Source: Paenibacillus alba (GTDB lineage Bacteria; Bacillota; Bacilli; Paenibacillales; NBRC-103111). From it: 64,000 nt of DNA. Positions within the stretch are counted from its first letter, which is position 1. Every line of letters begins with the position of its first letter. The notes below the pieces were generated by a model. That model saw only the letters and a list, made by a program, of their open reading frames with translations, ran no database searches and had not been told where the DNA came from. The DNA lies in assembly GCF_013204855.1 (NCBI RefSeq), contig NZ_JABMKZ010000011.1, positions 62,001 through 126,000 of the forward strand. Direction: 5' to 3'. Below, piece after piece: positions 41,174 through 50,621 of the stretch. The position numbers and the translations under genes were made by a program.

Positions 41174-43810
41174 TCAATCGATTTTCTTCCCAAACACTTG
41201 CAAATTATAAATTGACCAGTAATTCCCTGCCTTCGATGTCTGTACAATCTTCACGAATCTCGCATTTCGTGCTTCAAAGGCTATCGTCATGTTGGATGAT
41301 CCGGTCCCCGAAGCAATCGGTGAGGTCCAATTCATCCCATCCATAGAGGTGAATACCTCATATTTCCTCGGATAATCGTTGGGAGAGCCTTCACTTTGAA
41401 GCTCAATTCGACTGATTTGGTAAGGTTCTTTCAGATCCACTTGAAAATACTGTCCTGGCGCTTGTGCTTTTCCTGTATCCCACCGGCTGTAAGGATTGCC
41501 GTCAATTGCGTTCTGCGGCTTCCCTGAGCTGCTGCTTACAACCCAATCTGCACGATTCAAAGGTGCTTGATCGGAAGCTTTGGCCTGAGCTTTTGGTGAT
41601 GCTTCCTGCCTGCCAGAAACTCGAATCTGATAGCTGTAGGCTTGTCCAAGCACAATATCCTTATCTACAAAATGGGTAACAGGTACATCTTTGGCGATTA
41701 ATATGAAATTCGCGGCCCCGCTCTCTTGCCGCCAAACTTCATAGGTCTGCGCCCCCTCAGACTCCGTCCAATTCAGCTCCATCGTATGATCAGCCAGAAT
41801 TCCAGCCTGTACCCAGCTGGGTGCTTTCAACTTGACATCTTTAGCTCGTGTCAGGATATATTGGACAGCTTCACCGGGACCGAGCGTTTCAGTGAAATCC
41901 AGCTCAGGTGCTGCATCCAATGCCGTTACATAGCTACGGGCGCTTTCATACGTATCTCCCGCTCCCACTCTTTCTCCCTCGTAACGAACAGCTTCCGGCA
42001 TGGTCACTTTGGCATGGATCGTTTGTGTGCTATTTTCAAAATTCACAAAATTCACGAGCAGCTTGTCCGATTTGCCGCCAGAACCCGCTAATGGCGCTAA
42101 GGTTGAGGTATCCACCGCACGAACATAAACAAGCTTATCGTAGATGTCAGATTCGTTCATTATCGTATAAGGCAATGGTTTGCCATGCGTCGCATAAGCT
42201 AAATTCAGCCTTCTCGTAATACCGACACGGGAATCCGTATCAGGCGCATTTTTGTGAATGACCATCCGCGCAGGATTCTGAACGTTTAAATCAATACCCG
42301 ACTCGAACAAAGCGTAATTCGGATAAAACGCGGCATGCTGCATAAACATATCGGCAAATCCAATATGAGCCCGCATGATCCGATCAAAAACGGCTGATTT
42401 CGGCTGCTTCGCACCATACAACTTGTTATCTGTATGGCTGTCTGACGTACCATATTCGGTATTCAGCATTGGCTTTGGCAAGCCCTCCTCGGCTCCGTCA
42501 AATGTTCGCAGATTTTCCAAGAAGCTGCCGCCTTTATTGTCCGTATAGGAGGAGCCGTACGCATGTCCATTGGTTAAATCTGTGACCGCTTCAAGCTCCA
42601 AGCGCTGCTCCGGATCACCTTCCCAGCCATCCGGCTCACCACAAGCCAGCTTCCCTGATGCATCTTGATTGCGGCAAGCTCTTTGCGCATAGGAAGGCGC
42701 ATAAGCCCAGCCAGGAGCAACGGTTTTCAAATGTGGAGCCAACTCAGGAATATGGCCTTTTAACCAATTCGCAATCGCCAGATTAACTCCCTTGGCCCGA
42801 TTAAAAAGCCCAGGTTCATTATCAATTTCGTAATACTGGAACAGCGAGCCATACGATTTCACATAATCCAGCAGCTTTTTCTGGGCATCGGCCGGTAACG
42901 AGCCGTCTGGCTGCAGCTTCACATTTCCCGTATGCAGATGCAGTGCAACAGCTTGTGTGTTGTAATCCCGCAAGGTTTCATAGTACGGCTTGATCGCTGA
43001 GCAGCCCTGCTTCACATCCGTCGCGCAATCTACCCTCATGATGTTGCCGCTATAGGCAATACCCAGCCATTTCAAGACATAAGGCAGATGTCGAACGGCC
43101 CCCTCATCATAATAGAAAGATAAATTGCTGACTTTCGTCCCGGATTCGATATATTTGCCATGAATCGGTTCGACCGCAGGCTCAGACAACGCATCCAGCT
43201 CGATGAAATCCCATTTCCACCACAGATATTTATTCTCATCCTCGTTGCAATAAAGACAACCAACAACGGCAAGCTTTAACTCGTTCTCGCCTAGCAGCAG
43301 CTGCTCCTTAGGAATGTAAAGCTCATATGTCTTCTTATAAGGGTAAGCGCTGGTTGTTCCACCGACGCCGGCAATTTGAATCAGCCCCGATAATAACCGA
43401 TTCGAAAACACCGCCAGCTGCGGCACAGCTTTATGCGCATCCAATATCCGTACTTTTAACAGCACACCATGCTCTGGCATTGTCCCTAAAGCAAAATGCA
43501 AGCGAAGGCTGGGATTCACCGATTTGTTGAGTCCTTGCGGAATTGCTCGCCAATCCGGATTCGCTTCTGTTGCCGCGGATATCGTGTAGTCCTGTAACTG
43601 GCTGCTCTCCTTGCCGAATTCCTCATACGAATCATTCGAGTTTCCAAGTTTCCAGATCTGTTCACCCGTAAAGGCAGACAATGGCGTCACCTCGCTTAAG
43701 AAAGGTTTTTTTTTCGCAACGACGCCGTGGCTGTTGGAAGCCGATGTTACAATCAGTAAAATCATAAAGGTAACGGATATAATCCAATATCTGATGTTTT
43801 TCTTGTTCAT
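41174..43810 (-). CDS. Secreted clan GH-A-like glycoside hydrolase with FN3 and F5/8C domains
   Basis: The 878-residue exported protein has a signal peptide (about 1-32), a beta-rich N-terminal domain, a TIM-barrel-like domain (about 220-560), a fibronectin type III-like domain (about 655-740) and a C-terminal F5/8 type C carbohydrate-binding domain. Glu332 in YYEIDNEPG and Glu452 in MLNTEYGTS look like the acid/base and nucleophile of a clan GH-A retaining hydrolase. I cannot assign a CAZy family. It is the last gene of the exopolysaccharide locus, 38 bp after the GH26 gene, so a substrate related to the exported polymer is likely. Confidence 0.65.
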   Translation of the reverse strand: MNKKNIRYWIISVTFMILLIVTSASNSHGVVAKKKPFLSEVTPLSAFTGEQIWKLGNSNDSYEEFGKESSQLQDYTISAATEANPDWRAIPQGLNKSVNPSLRLHFALGTMPEHGVLLKVRILDAHKAVPQLAVFSNRLLSGLIQIAGVGGTTSAYPYKKTYELYIPKEQLLLGENELKLAVVGCLYCNEDENKYLWWKWDFIELDALSEPAVEPIHGKYIESGTKVSNLSFYYDEGAVRHLPYVLKWLGIAYSGNIMRVDCATDVKQGCSAIKPYYETLRDYNTQAVALHLHTGNVKLQPDGSLPADAQKKLLDYVKSYGSLFQYYEIDNEPGLFNRAKGVNLAIANWLKGHIPELAPHLKTVAPGWAYAPSYAQRACRNQDASGKLACGEPDGWEGDPEQRLELEAVTDLTNGHAYGSSYTDNKGGSFLENLRTFDGAEEGLPKPMLNTEYGTSDSHTDNKLYGAKQPKSAVFDRIMRAHIGFADMFMQHAAFYPNYALFESGIDLNVQNPARMVIHKNAPDTDSRVGITRRLNLAYATHGKPLPYTIMNESDIYDKLVYVRAVDTSTLAPLAGSGGKSDKLLVNFVNFENSTQTIHAKVTMPEAVRYEGERVGAGDTYESARSYVTALDAAPELDFTETLGPGEAVQYILTRAKDVKLKAPSWVQAGILADHTMELNWTESEGAQTYEVWRQESGAANFILIAKDVPVTHFVDKDIVLGQAYSYQIRVSGRQEASPKAQAKASDQAPLNRADWVVSSSSGKPQNAIDGNPYSRWDTGKAQAPGQYFQVDLKEPYQISRIELQSEGSPNDYPRKYEVFTSMDGMNWTSPIASGTGSSNMTIAFEARNARFVKIVQTSKAGNYWSIYNLQVFGKKID

Positions 43811-43848
43811 CCTGTTCTCTCCATTTCCTGCAGGATGCTGTCTATTCG

Positions 43849-45351
43849 TTAGGGAAGAAACAGGACATTGTCAGGAATTATTTGTTTCGGTTGGGATGGA
43901 CTCTCCCAGCTAACCTTAGCCACAGCTCCATTCGTATTGTCATAATACTCAACTTTGAAATCAACCGGAGTGCCCGCAGTAAGAGCAATGCTTCCTGCCC
44001 GCTCCACCCAGCTTTGATTAAACCAGCTATCAATGACCAGAATACCGTTCACCCAGACCCGAATTCCGTCATCCGACAGTGTGGAAATTTTGTAAGTCTC
44101 TGAATACTTTGGCTTCAGTTTCCCTGTCCACCTGACAGAGAAGGTGTCGGCTTCCATCGATGGAAATGGCGCTGAATTGGACCAATTGAAGTCGATCTTG
44201 GCATCTTCCCTTACTTCCTTCAGAGCGGTGAGATCTTTGTTATCATAATACTCTCCTCGCAAACCATTGCGGGAAGCAGCAGGTGTCGACGGTACAATGA
44301 TCGGATTCTCCAAGTCACCCTGGAACATTTCCCTCGAAAGCAATCGTGGATTAGCATAGAAGCTGGCAATTTCAGCATGTCTATTATTTTCAGACAACAT
44401 CTTCCCCCAAGTCATGAGATAGGCCCATTTGGTTTGGTTCGCAAGAATGGAACTGCTGGGCAATTCCCCATTTTCGCCAACGGCAATCGGTTTGCCGTTA
44501 GCAAGCTCCACAATTTTATTATAATAATCTGGATTATAGTCATTATCATAAATATCGACAGCGAGTACATCTACTTTGTTTATCCCCGGAAACGTCAAAT
44601 CATACGCATCTGAGGAATCATTGGGAGCGTTGGGGCTCCATACCCATAGCAGATTGTTCAGCTGATGGACTTGAACGAAACGGTCGTACATCAAATTCCA
44701 GAGAGCGGAGAAATTCGTTTTCTTACCCCACCAGAACCAGCCACCGTTCATTTCGTGGTAAGGGCGCCATAATACCGGCACACCGGCATCCTTCAGCTTG
44801 CCTAAATAGACAGCCGTTTTATCCAAATCTGCAATCAATTGTTTGTACTGCGGCGTACCCGGAGTTACATATTTATCAAAGTCTGCTTGGCTCATTTCTT
44901 TCTTCACATTGGACCAGCAGAGACAGGTACCGGGAATATTTTCATGATAGGAAATCGTGACTAAACCGCCAGCCTTATGCCAAGCAATGGCACTGTTAAC
45001 GACATTCTGCCGTTGAGAAGCCTGCTCGCTGTCCGTCTGATTCATAATCGCTCCCATTTCATAACCATGAATACCCGGATATTTACCCGTTATTCCCTTC
45101 ACTTGGTTCGTCCATTCATCTGGACTTTCCAGATAATCGTGCTGTCCGCTGATAGTCTTAAGTCCCGAAATCGTATACAGATGCTGCAAGACGACTTTCG
45201 CTTCAATCGTCGCCTGTGTGTTAATCGGAACGGACGCAGCATGCGAAATATCGGGGTGAAACAAAAGCTGTGGTGATAATAATGAGAGTAGAAATAGCAA
45301 AGAAGTCACCTTAACTCGCGCACCCACCTTTCCGTATTTCATAAACATCAT
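43849..45351 (-). CDS. Secreted GH26 beta-mannanase-like enzyme with PA14 domain
   Basis: The 500-residue protein has a signal peptide (about 1-38), a GH26 catalytic domain (about 45-355) and a C-terminal PA14 domain (about 365-500). The catalytic acid/base is Glu200 (RPYHEMNGGWFWWG) and the nucleophile is Glu293 (IAVGENGELP), both in the GH26 context. The family cuts beta-1,4-mannans. The enzyme may trim or release a mannose-containing exopolysaccharide made by the genes upstream, or attack plant mannan. The 219-bp space before it has a terminator for manC and a possible promoter (TTGCAA, 17 bp, GATATT), so expression may be partly independent. Confidence 0.87.
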   Translation of the reverse strand: MMFMKYGKVGARVKVTSLLFLLSLLSPQLLFHPDISHAASVPINTQATIEAKVVLQHLYTISGLKTISGQHDYLESPDEWTNQVKGITGKYPGIHGYEMGAIMNQTDSEQASQRQNVVNSAIAWHKAGGLVTISYHENIPGTCLCWSNVKKEMSQADFDKYVTPGTPQYKQLIADLDKTAVYLGKLKDAGVPVLWRPYHEMNGGWFWWGKKTNFSALWNLMYDRFVQVHQLNNLLWVWSPNAPNDSSDAYDLTFPGINKVDVLAVDIYDNDYNPDYYNKIVELANGKPIAVGENGELPSSSILANQTKWAYLMTWGKMLSENNRHAEIASFYANPRLLSREMFQGDLENPIIVPSTPAASRNGLRGEYYDNKDLTALKEVREDAKIDFNWSNSAPFPSMEADTFSVRWTGKLKPKYSETYKISTLSDDGIRVWVNGILVIDSWFNQSWVERAGSIALTAGTPVDFKVEYYDNTNGAVAKVSWESPSQPKQIIPDNVLFLP

Positions 45352-45519
45352 CTAACCTCCAGTAAGATAAATTAACACCATACGCTGCACCCAGCCATAT
45401 TGCCTGCATCCAGCTCGTGTTAGTTCTATCCTACAGATCAAGTATTAAGCTAATATCAGCTAAGTTTAAGGTAATTGCAAGTTTTTACCAAACGTACGTT
45501 TCTTGCCAAACAAATAATC

Positions 45520-45547
45520 GCCCTCCATTCTTATCCGAATAGAAGGC
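45520..45547 (-). terminator. Hairpin after manC
   Basis: GCCTTCTATTC and GAATGGAGGGC (minus strand) pair over 11 positions including G-U pairs, followed by a T-rich but not continuous tract. It may partly end the exopolysaccharide transcript before the hydrolase genes. Confidence 0.55.
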
Positions 45548-45570
45548 GGTTCATTATTGGAAGGCTGGCC

Positions 45571-46941
45571 TTAAATAAACTGGTGCAGTGGAATGTCCTT
45601 CCATTCCAAACAAATTCGGATATTATCCTCTTCAACGAGTTCAGATCCACTCTGAACTTCAATGAATTCGACATCGGTTATCGCTCTTATGCTGTGTCTT
45701 GTTCCATCTGGAATTCTGACAACATCCCCCGGCTTAACCTGATATAGCTTGTCGTTAATAACAATATCCGCAACACCGCTCACAATGGTCCATACTTCAC
45801 TGCGTTTGTAATGCAATTGATAACTAATATTTTTACCGGCACGCACAAGAATACGCTTCGTCAGAACTTCGTTGTCCTCCGTATATTTCACATAATCAAT
45901 AACGCGGTAGCGCCCCCATCTGCGTTCTTCATACATAGGACGCTGCTCAATTGTATTCATCACTTCCTTGATGCGCGGACTTTCCGCTTTGGAGGTGACA
46001 AGAATTCCGTCAGGGCTGACTGCCACGACAGCATCGTTAATCCCAATGACTGTAACAGGAATGTCAAGCTCATTGATCAGATGGGTATTGAAGGAATCTT
46101 CCGTGACGATGCCTGTTCCAATTTGTGAACGACTCATTTCTTCCGTGAGCGTATTCCAGGTCCCCAAATCTTTCCAGTAGCCATCATAAGGTACTACAAC
46201 AATACTCGTTTCTTTCTCAACAATTTCATAATCAAAGCTAATTTTCGTCAGCTTCTTATAATTTTTGAGCAATTCCTCATACTTAAGCGGAATCCCCTTT
46301 TCCACCATCAGTTCGATAATATAACCCAAACGGAAAGCAAACACCCCGCAATTCCATAAAGCTTTTTGCTCCATGAGAACAGCAGCCTGATCGCGATTAG
46401 GCTTCTCAACAAAATGATTAACTTTCAGCCCTTCGGTGCCAGCATAGCGCTGTTCGGAAGGAACGATATATCCGTATTTCTCCGAAGGAACCGTCGGAAC
46501 AACCCCCATTAACGCAAGGTTGGATTCTGTTGCATGAAGTACTTGCTCCAGTTCCTTAATCTTATGAAAGAAAGCCTCATCAACGTAAGGATCGACCGGC
46601 ATAACGGTAATGACCGTATCTAGCGGCAGACTTTCCACATCATACATAAAGGCAGCCGCCAAAGCGATGGCAGGAAAGGTATCTCTACGCTCAGGCTCAA
46701 CGATGAGAGGCGCATCGCTGCCTAGTTGACTCATCAGCATTTCCACTTGGGAGCGATTGGTAGCCAGATAAGCGGAATCCCCAAGCCCAGCAGCTTGAAG
46801 CTGTCTCCAGACGCGCTGAACCATCGATTCACTTCTGCCATCCCTGTCTTCTAATACCTTGAGAAACTGTTTGGATCTAGAATCATTAGACAATGGCCAC
46901 AGACGTTTACCTGATCCGCCGGAAAGAAGAACTATTTTCAT
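45571..46941 (-). CDS. manC: Mannose-1-phosphate guanylyltransferase (type II, with cupin domain)
   Basis: The protein has 456 residues from ATG 46941 (TGGAGTG upstream). The N-terminal nucleotidyltransferase shows LLSGGSGKRLWPLSND and VNHFVEKPNRDQA, and the C-terminal cupin WTIVSGVADIVI and PGDVVRIPDGTRHSIRA is the mannose-6-phosphate isomerase-type domain. It makes GDP-mannose from GTP and mannose 1-phosphate. This indicates mannose, or a sugar derived from GDP-mannose, in the polymer. No phosphomannomutase gene is in the window. Confidence 0.94.
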   Translation of the reverse strand: MKIVLLSGGSGKRLWPLSNDSRSKQFLKVLEDRDGRSESMVQRVWRQLQAAGLGDSAYLATNRSQVEMLMSQLGSDAPLIVEPERRDTFPAIALAAAFMYDVESLPLDTVITVMPVDPYVDEAFFHKIKELEQVLHATESNLALMGVVPTVPSEKYGYIVPSEQRYAGTEGLKVNHFVEKPNRDQAAVLMEQKALWNCGVFAFRLGYIIELMVEKGIPLKYEELLKNYKKLTKISFDYEIVEKETSIVVVPYDGYWKDLGTWNTLTEEMSRSQIGTGIVTEDSFNTHLINELDIPVTVIGINDAVVAVSPDGILVTSKAESPRIKEVMNTIEQRPMYEERRWGRYRVIDYVKYTEDNEVLTKRILVRAGKNISYQLHYKRSEVWTIVSGVADIVINDKLYQVKPGDVVRIPDGTRHSIRAITDVEFIEVQSGSELVEEDNIRICLEWKDIPLHQFI

Positions 46942-46995
46942 GAAAACCACACTCCATTCGGTTTTATAAGAATTCGTTGCTAGATCCCGTTAACG

Positions 46996-48324
46996 CTAAA
47001 CGACAGCTTTATGACGCGTAGGATGCTTCTGGTCGGGTCTGCCGACCGAGTAATAGTGAATGCCAGTGCCTTCAATCTGTTCACGGCTATACACATTGCG
47101 TCCATCAATGAGGATTGGTTGTTCCATGATGAAAACAAGCTGGGACAGCGGCGCTGCTTTGAACTCATCCCAGTCGGTCAAGAGACAAAGCGCATCTGCG
47201 CCGGTGGCTGCTTCCAAAGCCGATTCGCACCACTGAATGGCCGGATGATCGATATGGTCTCTGAATTTATCCATAGCAATTGGATCGTAAAGCTTCAAGC
47301 GTGCGCCTGCCTTCAGCAGCGTTTCGACGATTTCTATAGAAGGGGCGTAGCGGATGTCATCTGTGTTCGGCTTAAAGGATAATCCCCATATTCCGATGAC
47401 TTTGCCAGATAACCTTCCAAGCGATCCCTCCAATTTGGTAATCACTTTGTACCTCTGGGACTTATTCACTTCAACGACCGACTTCAGCAGTTGAAACTCA
47501 TAATCCACATTGCCGGCAATTTGGATGAGGGCATCCGTATCTTTGGGGAAACAGGAACCTCCATACCCGATCCCTGCATTCAGGAAGGAAGCGCCAATTC
47601 GGCGATCCTGGCCCATCCCTTTAGCAACCTCGGTGACATCAGCTCCCACCTTTTCACAGATATTGGAGATTTCGTTGATGAAGGAGATTTTGGTTGCCAG
47701 AAACGCATTCGATGCGTATTTGATCATTTCGGCACTTCGAATGCTGGTCACGAAGATTTGATCCGTGAACGCACGATGAAGCTCTGTCAAAGTCTCCGTT
47801 AATTCCAAATTATCCAGACCAATGACGATACGGTCAGGATGCAGCGTATCCTGGATAGCAGATCCTTCCCTGAGAAACTCGGGGATCGAAACAACATCAT
47901 AGGTTTCCATTGTATTCATCGCAAGAATCATCTGAATATGCTCATTGGTACCTACGGGTACTGTACTTTTGGTGGCAATAATCTTATGCCCGTTCATGGC
48001 TTGGCCAATTTGTATAACGGCTTGCTCGATATATTGGAGATCCGCTTCCCCATTGGGTAAGGAGGGTGTGCCTACCGCGATAATAATGAGCTCCGATTGC
48101 TGTACGGCTTGCGTTAGATCAGAGGTAAATGCCAACCGATCAGCTTTGAGATTGCGATCCATCAGTTCCTCGATACCAGGCTCGAAAATAGGTGAAATCC
48201 GATTTTGCAATTTCTCAACTTTCTGCTTGTCCTGATCGACACAGATCACATGATTGCCTTTTTCAGCAAAACAAACCCCGGATACTAACCCCACATACCC
48301 TGTTCCGATGACTGCGATTTTCAT
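46996..48324 (-). CDS. ugd: UDP-glucose 6-dehydrogenase
   Basis: The 442-residue protein has the NAD-binding MKIAVIGTGYVGLVSG, the active-site GYGGSCFPKDTDAL (catalytic Cys) and KVIGIWGLSFKPNTDDIR. It oxidises UDP-glucose to UDP-glucuronate. With GalU in the same locus it gives an acidic sugar donor, so the polymer is probably anionic. Full length. Confidence 0.96.
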   Translation of the reverse strand: MKIAVIGTGYVGLVSGVCFAEKGNHVICVDQDKQKVEKLQNRISPIFEPGIEELMDRNLKADRLAFTSDLTQAVQQSELIIIAVGTPSLPNGEADLQYIEQAVIQIGQAMNGHKIIATKSTVPVGTNEHIQMILAMNTMETYDVVSIPEFLREGSAIQDTLHPDRIVIGLDNLELTETLTELHRAFTDQIFVTSIRSAEMIKYASNAFLATKISFINEISNICEKVGADVTEVAKGMGQDRRIGASFLNAGIGYGGSCFPKDTDALIQIAGNVDYEFQLLKSVVEVNKSQRYKVITKLEGSLGRLSGKVIGIWGLSFKPNTDDIRYAPSIEIVETLLKAGARLKLYDPIAMDKFRDHIDHPAIQWCESALEAATGADALCLLTDWDEFKAAPLSQLVFIMEQPILIDGRNVYSREQIEGTGIHYYSVGRPDQKHPTRHKAVV

Positions 48325-48328
48325 ACGA

Positions 48329-49429
48329 TCAATGCCCCTCTCTGAATTGTTGGTAGGATGTGCTCATATACGTTTTCAACTTCGTCATAAACGTCTTTTC
48401 ATCAAACTGCTTAGCATGATTCATAATTTGACTGATATCCCACGCATGGCTTTCTACGTCGTGAATGGCGCCAAGCAGATCATCCACTTCCTGCCGTTGG
48501 AAAAACACGCCATTTACATGAGGAACGATCGTATCCAGAGCCCCTCCAGCTTGATAAGCAACAACAGGCCTTCCGGCCGCATTCGCCTCTAAAGGGGTAA
48601 TGCCAAAATCCTCTTCGCCTGGAAAAATAAGCGCCCGGCACTCCGCCATCATTTTGGTAACTACGGCATCATCCAATCTTCCCAAGAAACGAACATTTCC
48701 CTTAGCCATGCTCTTCAAGCGCGCTGAATCGGGTCCCTCTCCGACAATATATAAAGGCAGCCCATTCCGGTTGAAAGCCTCGACAGCCAAGTCAATTCGC
48801 TTGTAGGAAACAAGTCTGGAAACGATGAGATAATAATTTTCTATCGAATGCGCTCTTTGGAATCGCGACGTATTAATTGGAGGAAAAATAACGTCGGCAT
48901 CGCGCTGGTAATAATTGCGAATACGATTTTTCACCACGGAAGAATTGGCAATAAATTGATTCACATTGGCAGACGTTTTCTGATCCCAATGCTTCAATCT
49001 ATCAATATAAATCTTCAATAACCGCTTCATCACGCTGGATTTCGTCTGTCTCTCCATATACGTATCGTAATCCCAAGCAAAACGCATCGGTGTATGACAA
49101 TAACAGAGATGAAATGTCTCTTTGGGAACTTCGATGCTCTTCATAAAAGCACTGCTCGAGCTAAGAACAATATCGAATTCGCGGAAGTCGAAATCCTTAA
49201 TAGCAAATGGATAAAGAGGCAGCATTTCTTTAAAATGGCTCTTTCCCCCTGGCATCTTCTGCAGCCATGAAGCTCGAATATCAGCATCTCGAAGCTCATC
49301 GAGTAGTCGATGACTGCTAAACATCGTTGTATAGATGGGGGCATTCGGAAACATTTGGTGAAAGACTTCTACGACTCTTTCAGCGCCGCCCATTTGAACC
49401 AAATAATCATGCGCGATTGCTATTTTCAT
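48329..49429 (-). CDS. GT4 glycosyltransferase (WbaZ-like, probable mannosyltransferase)
   Basis: The protein has 366 residues from ATG 49429, which has a better spaced GGA site than the ATG at 49438. Its opening MKIAIAHDYLVQMGGAERVVE and CYCHTPMRFAWDYDTYM are characteristic of the WbaZ-like GT4 group, and FPGEEDFGITPLEANAAGRPVVA is the GT4 C-terminal motif. Members often use GDP-mannose, in keeping with the adjacent manC. Cytoplasmic or membrane-associated. Confidence 0.88.
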   Translation of the reverse strand: MKIAIAHDYLVQMGGAERVVEVFHQMFPNAPIYTTMFSSHRLLDELRDADIRASWLQKMPGGKSHFKEMLPLYPFAIKDFDFREFDIVLSSSSAFMKSIEVPKETFHLCYCHTPMRFAWDYDTYMERQTKSSVMKRLLKIYIDRLKHWDQKTSANVNQFIANSSVVKNRIRNYYQRDADVIFPPINTSRFQRAHSIENYYLIVSRLVSYKRIDLAVEAFNRNGLPLYIVGEGPDSARLKSMAKGNVRFLGRLDDAVVTKMMAECRALIFPGEEDFGITPLEANAAGRPVVAYQAGGALDTIVPHVNGVFFQRQEVDDLLGAIHDVESHAWDISQIMNHAKQFDEKTFMTKLKTYMSTSYQQFREGH

Positions 49430-49460
49430 TTGATCCATCCTTTATTTACTATGAGACTAG

Positions 49461-50621
49461 TTACGCATTGGCAATTAATCCAGCATAGTAATGAGTGATT
49501 TGGGTAACGGTTTTCTCGATGACAAAGTGCTGCTCCACACGCTTCAGGCCATTCTCGCTCATGCGAATTCTTACTTCCGGATTTTCCAGCAAGTAGCGAA
49601 TCGACTCTGCAAGCAGCTTTGGATCTCCGGGCGTTATAAGAAGTCCGGTTTCACCAGGAACAACAGTCTCTTTTGGGCCTCCCTCATTGGAGGCAATTAC
49701 CGGCAATCCTGCTGCCATCCCCTCTACGATCACTTGACCGAAGGGCTCAGGCGTGATGGACGTATGTACGAGAATATCTGCTTTCTGCATCAAGGCTTGG
49801 ATATCATCCACATGTCCGAGTAATTTAACATTGTACAAATGATGATCGGCCATTTGTTTCAGAAGCTGTTGTTTGTACGCATCTTCTCCGAAGAGCGCGT
49901 CGCCGGCCAGCCAGAACTCGACCTGCGAATCAGGCAAGAACGATTTGGCAGCTTCCAGTAAAATATGCTGGCCCTTCCACTCCGCTAACCGACCCACTAA
50001 AAGAATGATGTACGACTTCTTCTGCCTTTTCATAGGAAGGGCATGGCTAGGTGTGTTGAGCTTTTGGGCAAAAGCGGAATAGACAACTAGTGTCTTTTTG
50101 GATTTCGGCAATTGCAGCGCATCCAGTGTTGAGTTGGAATTGGCTATAACGCCATTGGGCAGCATTCGGGACATGAATCGGATTGCACTAGCAACGATAG
50201 GCTTTAAATAAGGAGCTCCGATATGATCACGGATGTGCCAGATTAGCGGGACACCTGCCAGCTTGGCTGCTACGGCACCATAAAACGCTGATTTCAGTGA
50301 ATTCGTATGCACACAAGCGACCTGCTCTTCTTTCAGCAGCTTCGAAATCCGTTTCCCATACGTAAACAGCTCGAAAGCACCAACCAAAGCATCGAAACTT
50401 ACGGCATTGCGGTTTCGATTCCTCACCTTGTCACTTAAAGGCACAACACGGACATCAATCCCTTTGGCACGCAGTCGCTCGACTAATGCGCCTTCCTCTG
50501 CCACAATGACTAGCGGACTCACTTCGCTGCCCATATTCGTAATCAGGTTGTATAACGCAACCTCGCCTCCGCTCCATCTAGCGGTATGATCCAAATACGC
50601 TACTCTCAACATCCTTCTCAT
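49461..50621 (-). CDS. GT4 glycosyltransferase
   Basis: The protein has 386 residues from ATG 50621 (AAGGAGG just upstream) or 383 from 50612. It opens with LRVAYLDHTARWSGGEVALYNLI and has the retaining GT4 signature VHTSITPEPFGQVIVEGMAAGLPVIASNEGG. The donor sugar is unknown. The start lies within the end of the preceding gene (44-bp overlap), indicating coupling. Confidence 0.9.
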   Translation of the reverse strand: MRRMLRVAYLDHTARWSGGEVALYNLITNMGSEVSPLVIVAEEGALVERLRAKGIDVRVVPLSDKVRNRNRNAVSFDALVGAFELFTYGKRISKLLKEEQVACVHTNSLKSAFYGAVAAKLAGVPLIWHIRDHIGAPYLKPIVASAIRFMSRMLPNGVIANSNSTLDALQLPKSKKTLVVYSAFAQKLNTPSHALPMKRQKKSYIILLVGRLAEWKGQHILLEAAKSFLPDSQVEFWLAGDALFGEDAYKQQLLKQMADHHLYNVKLLGHVDDIQALMQKADILVHTSITPEPFGQVIVEGMAAGLPVIASNEGGPKETVVPGETGLLITPGDPKLLAESIRYLLENPEVRIRMSENGLKRVEQHFVIEKTVTQITHYYAGLIANA

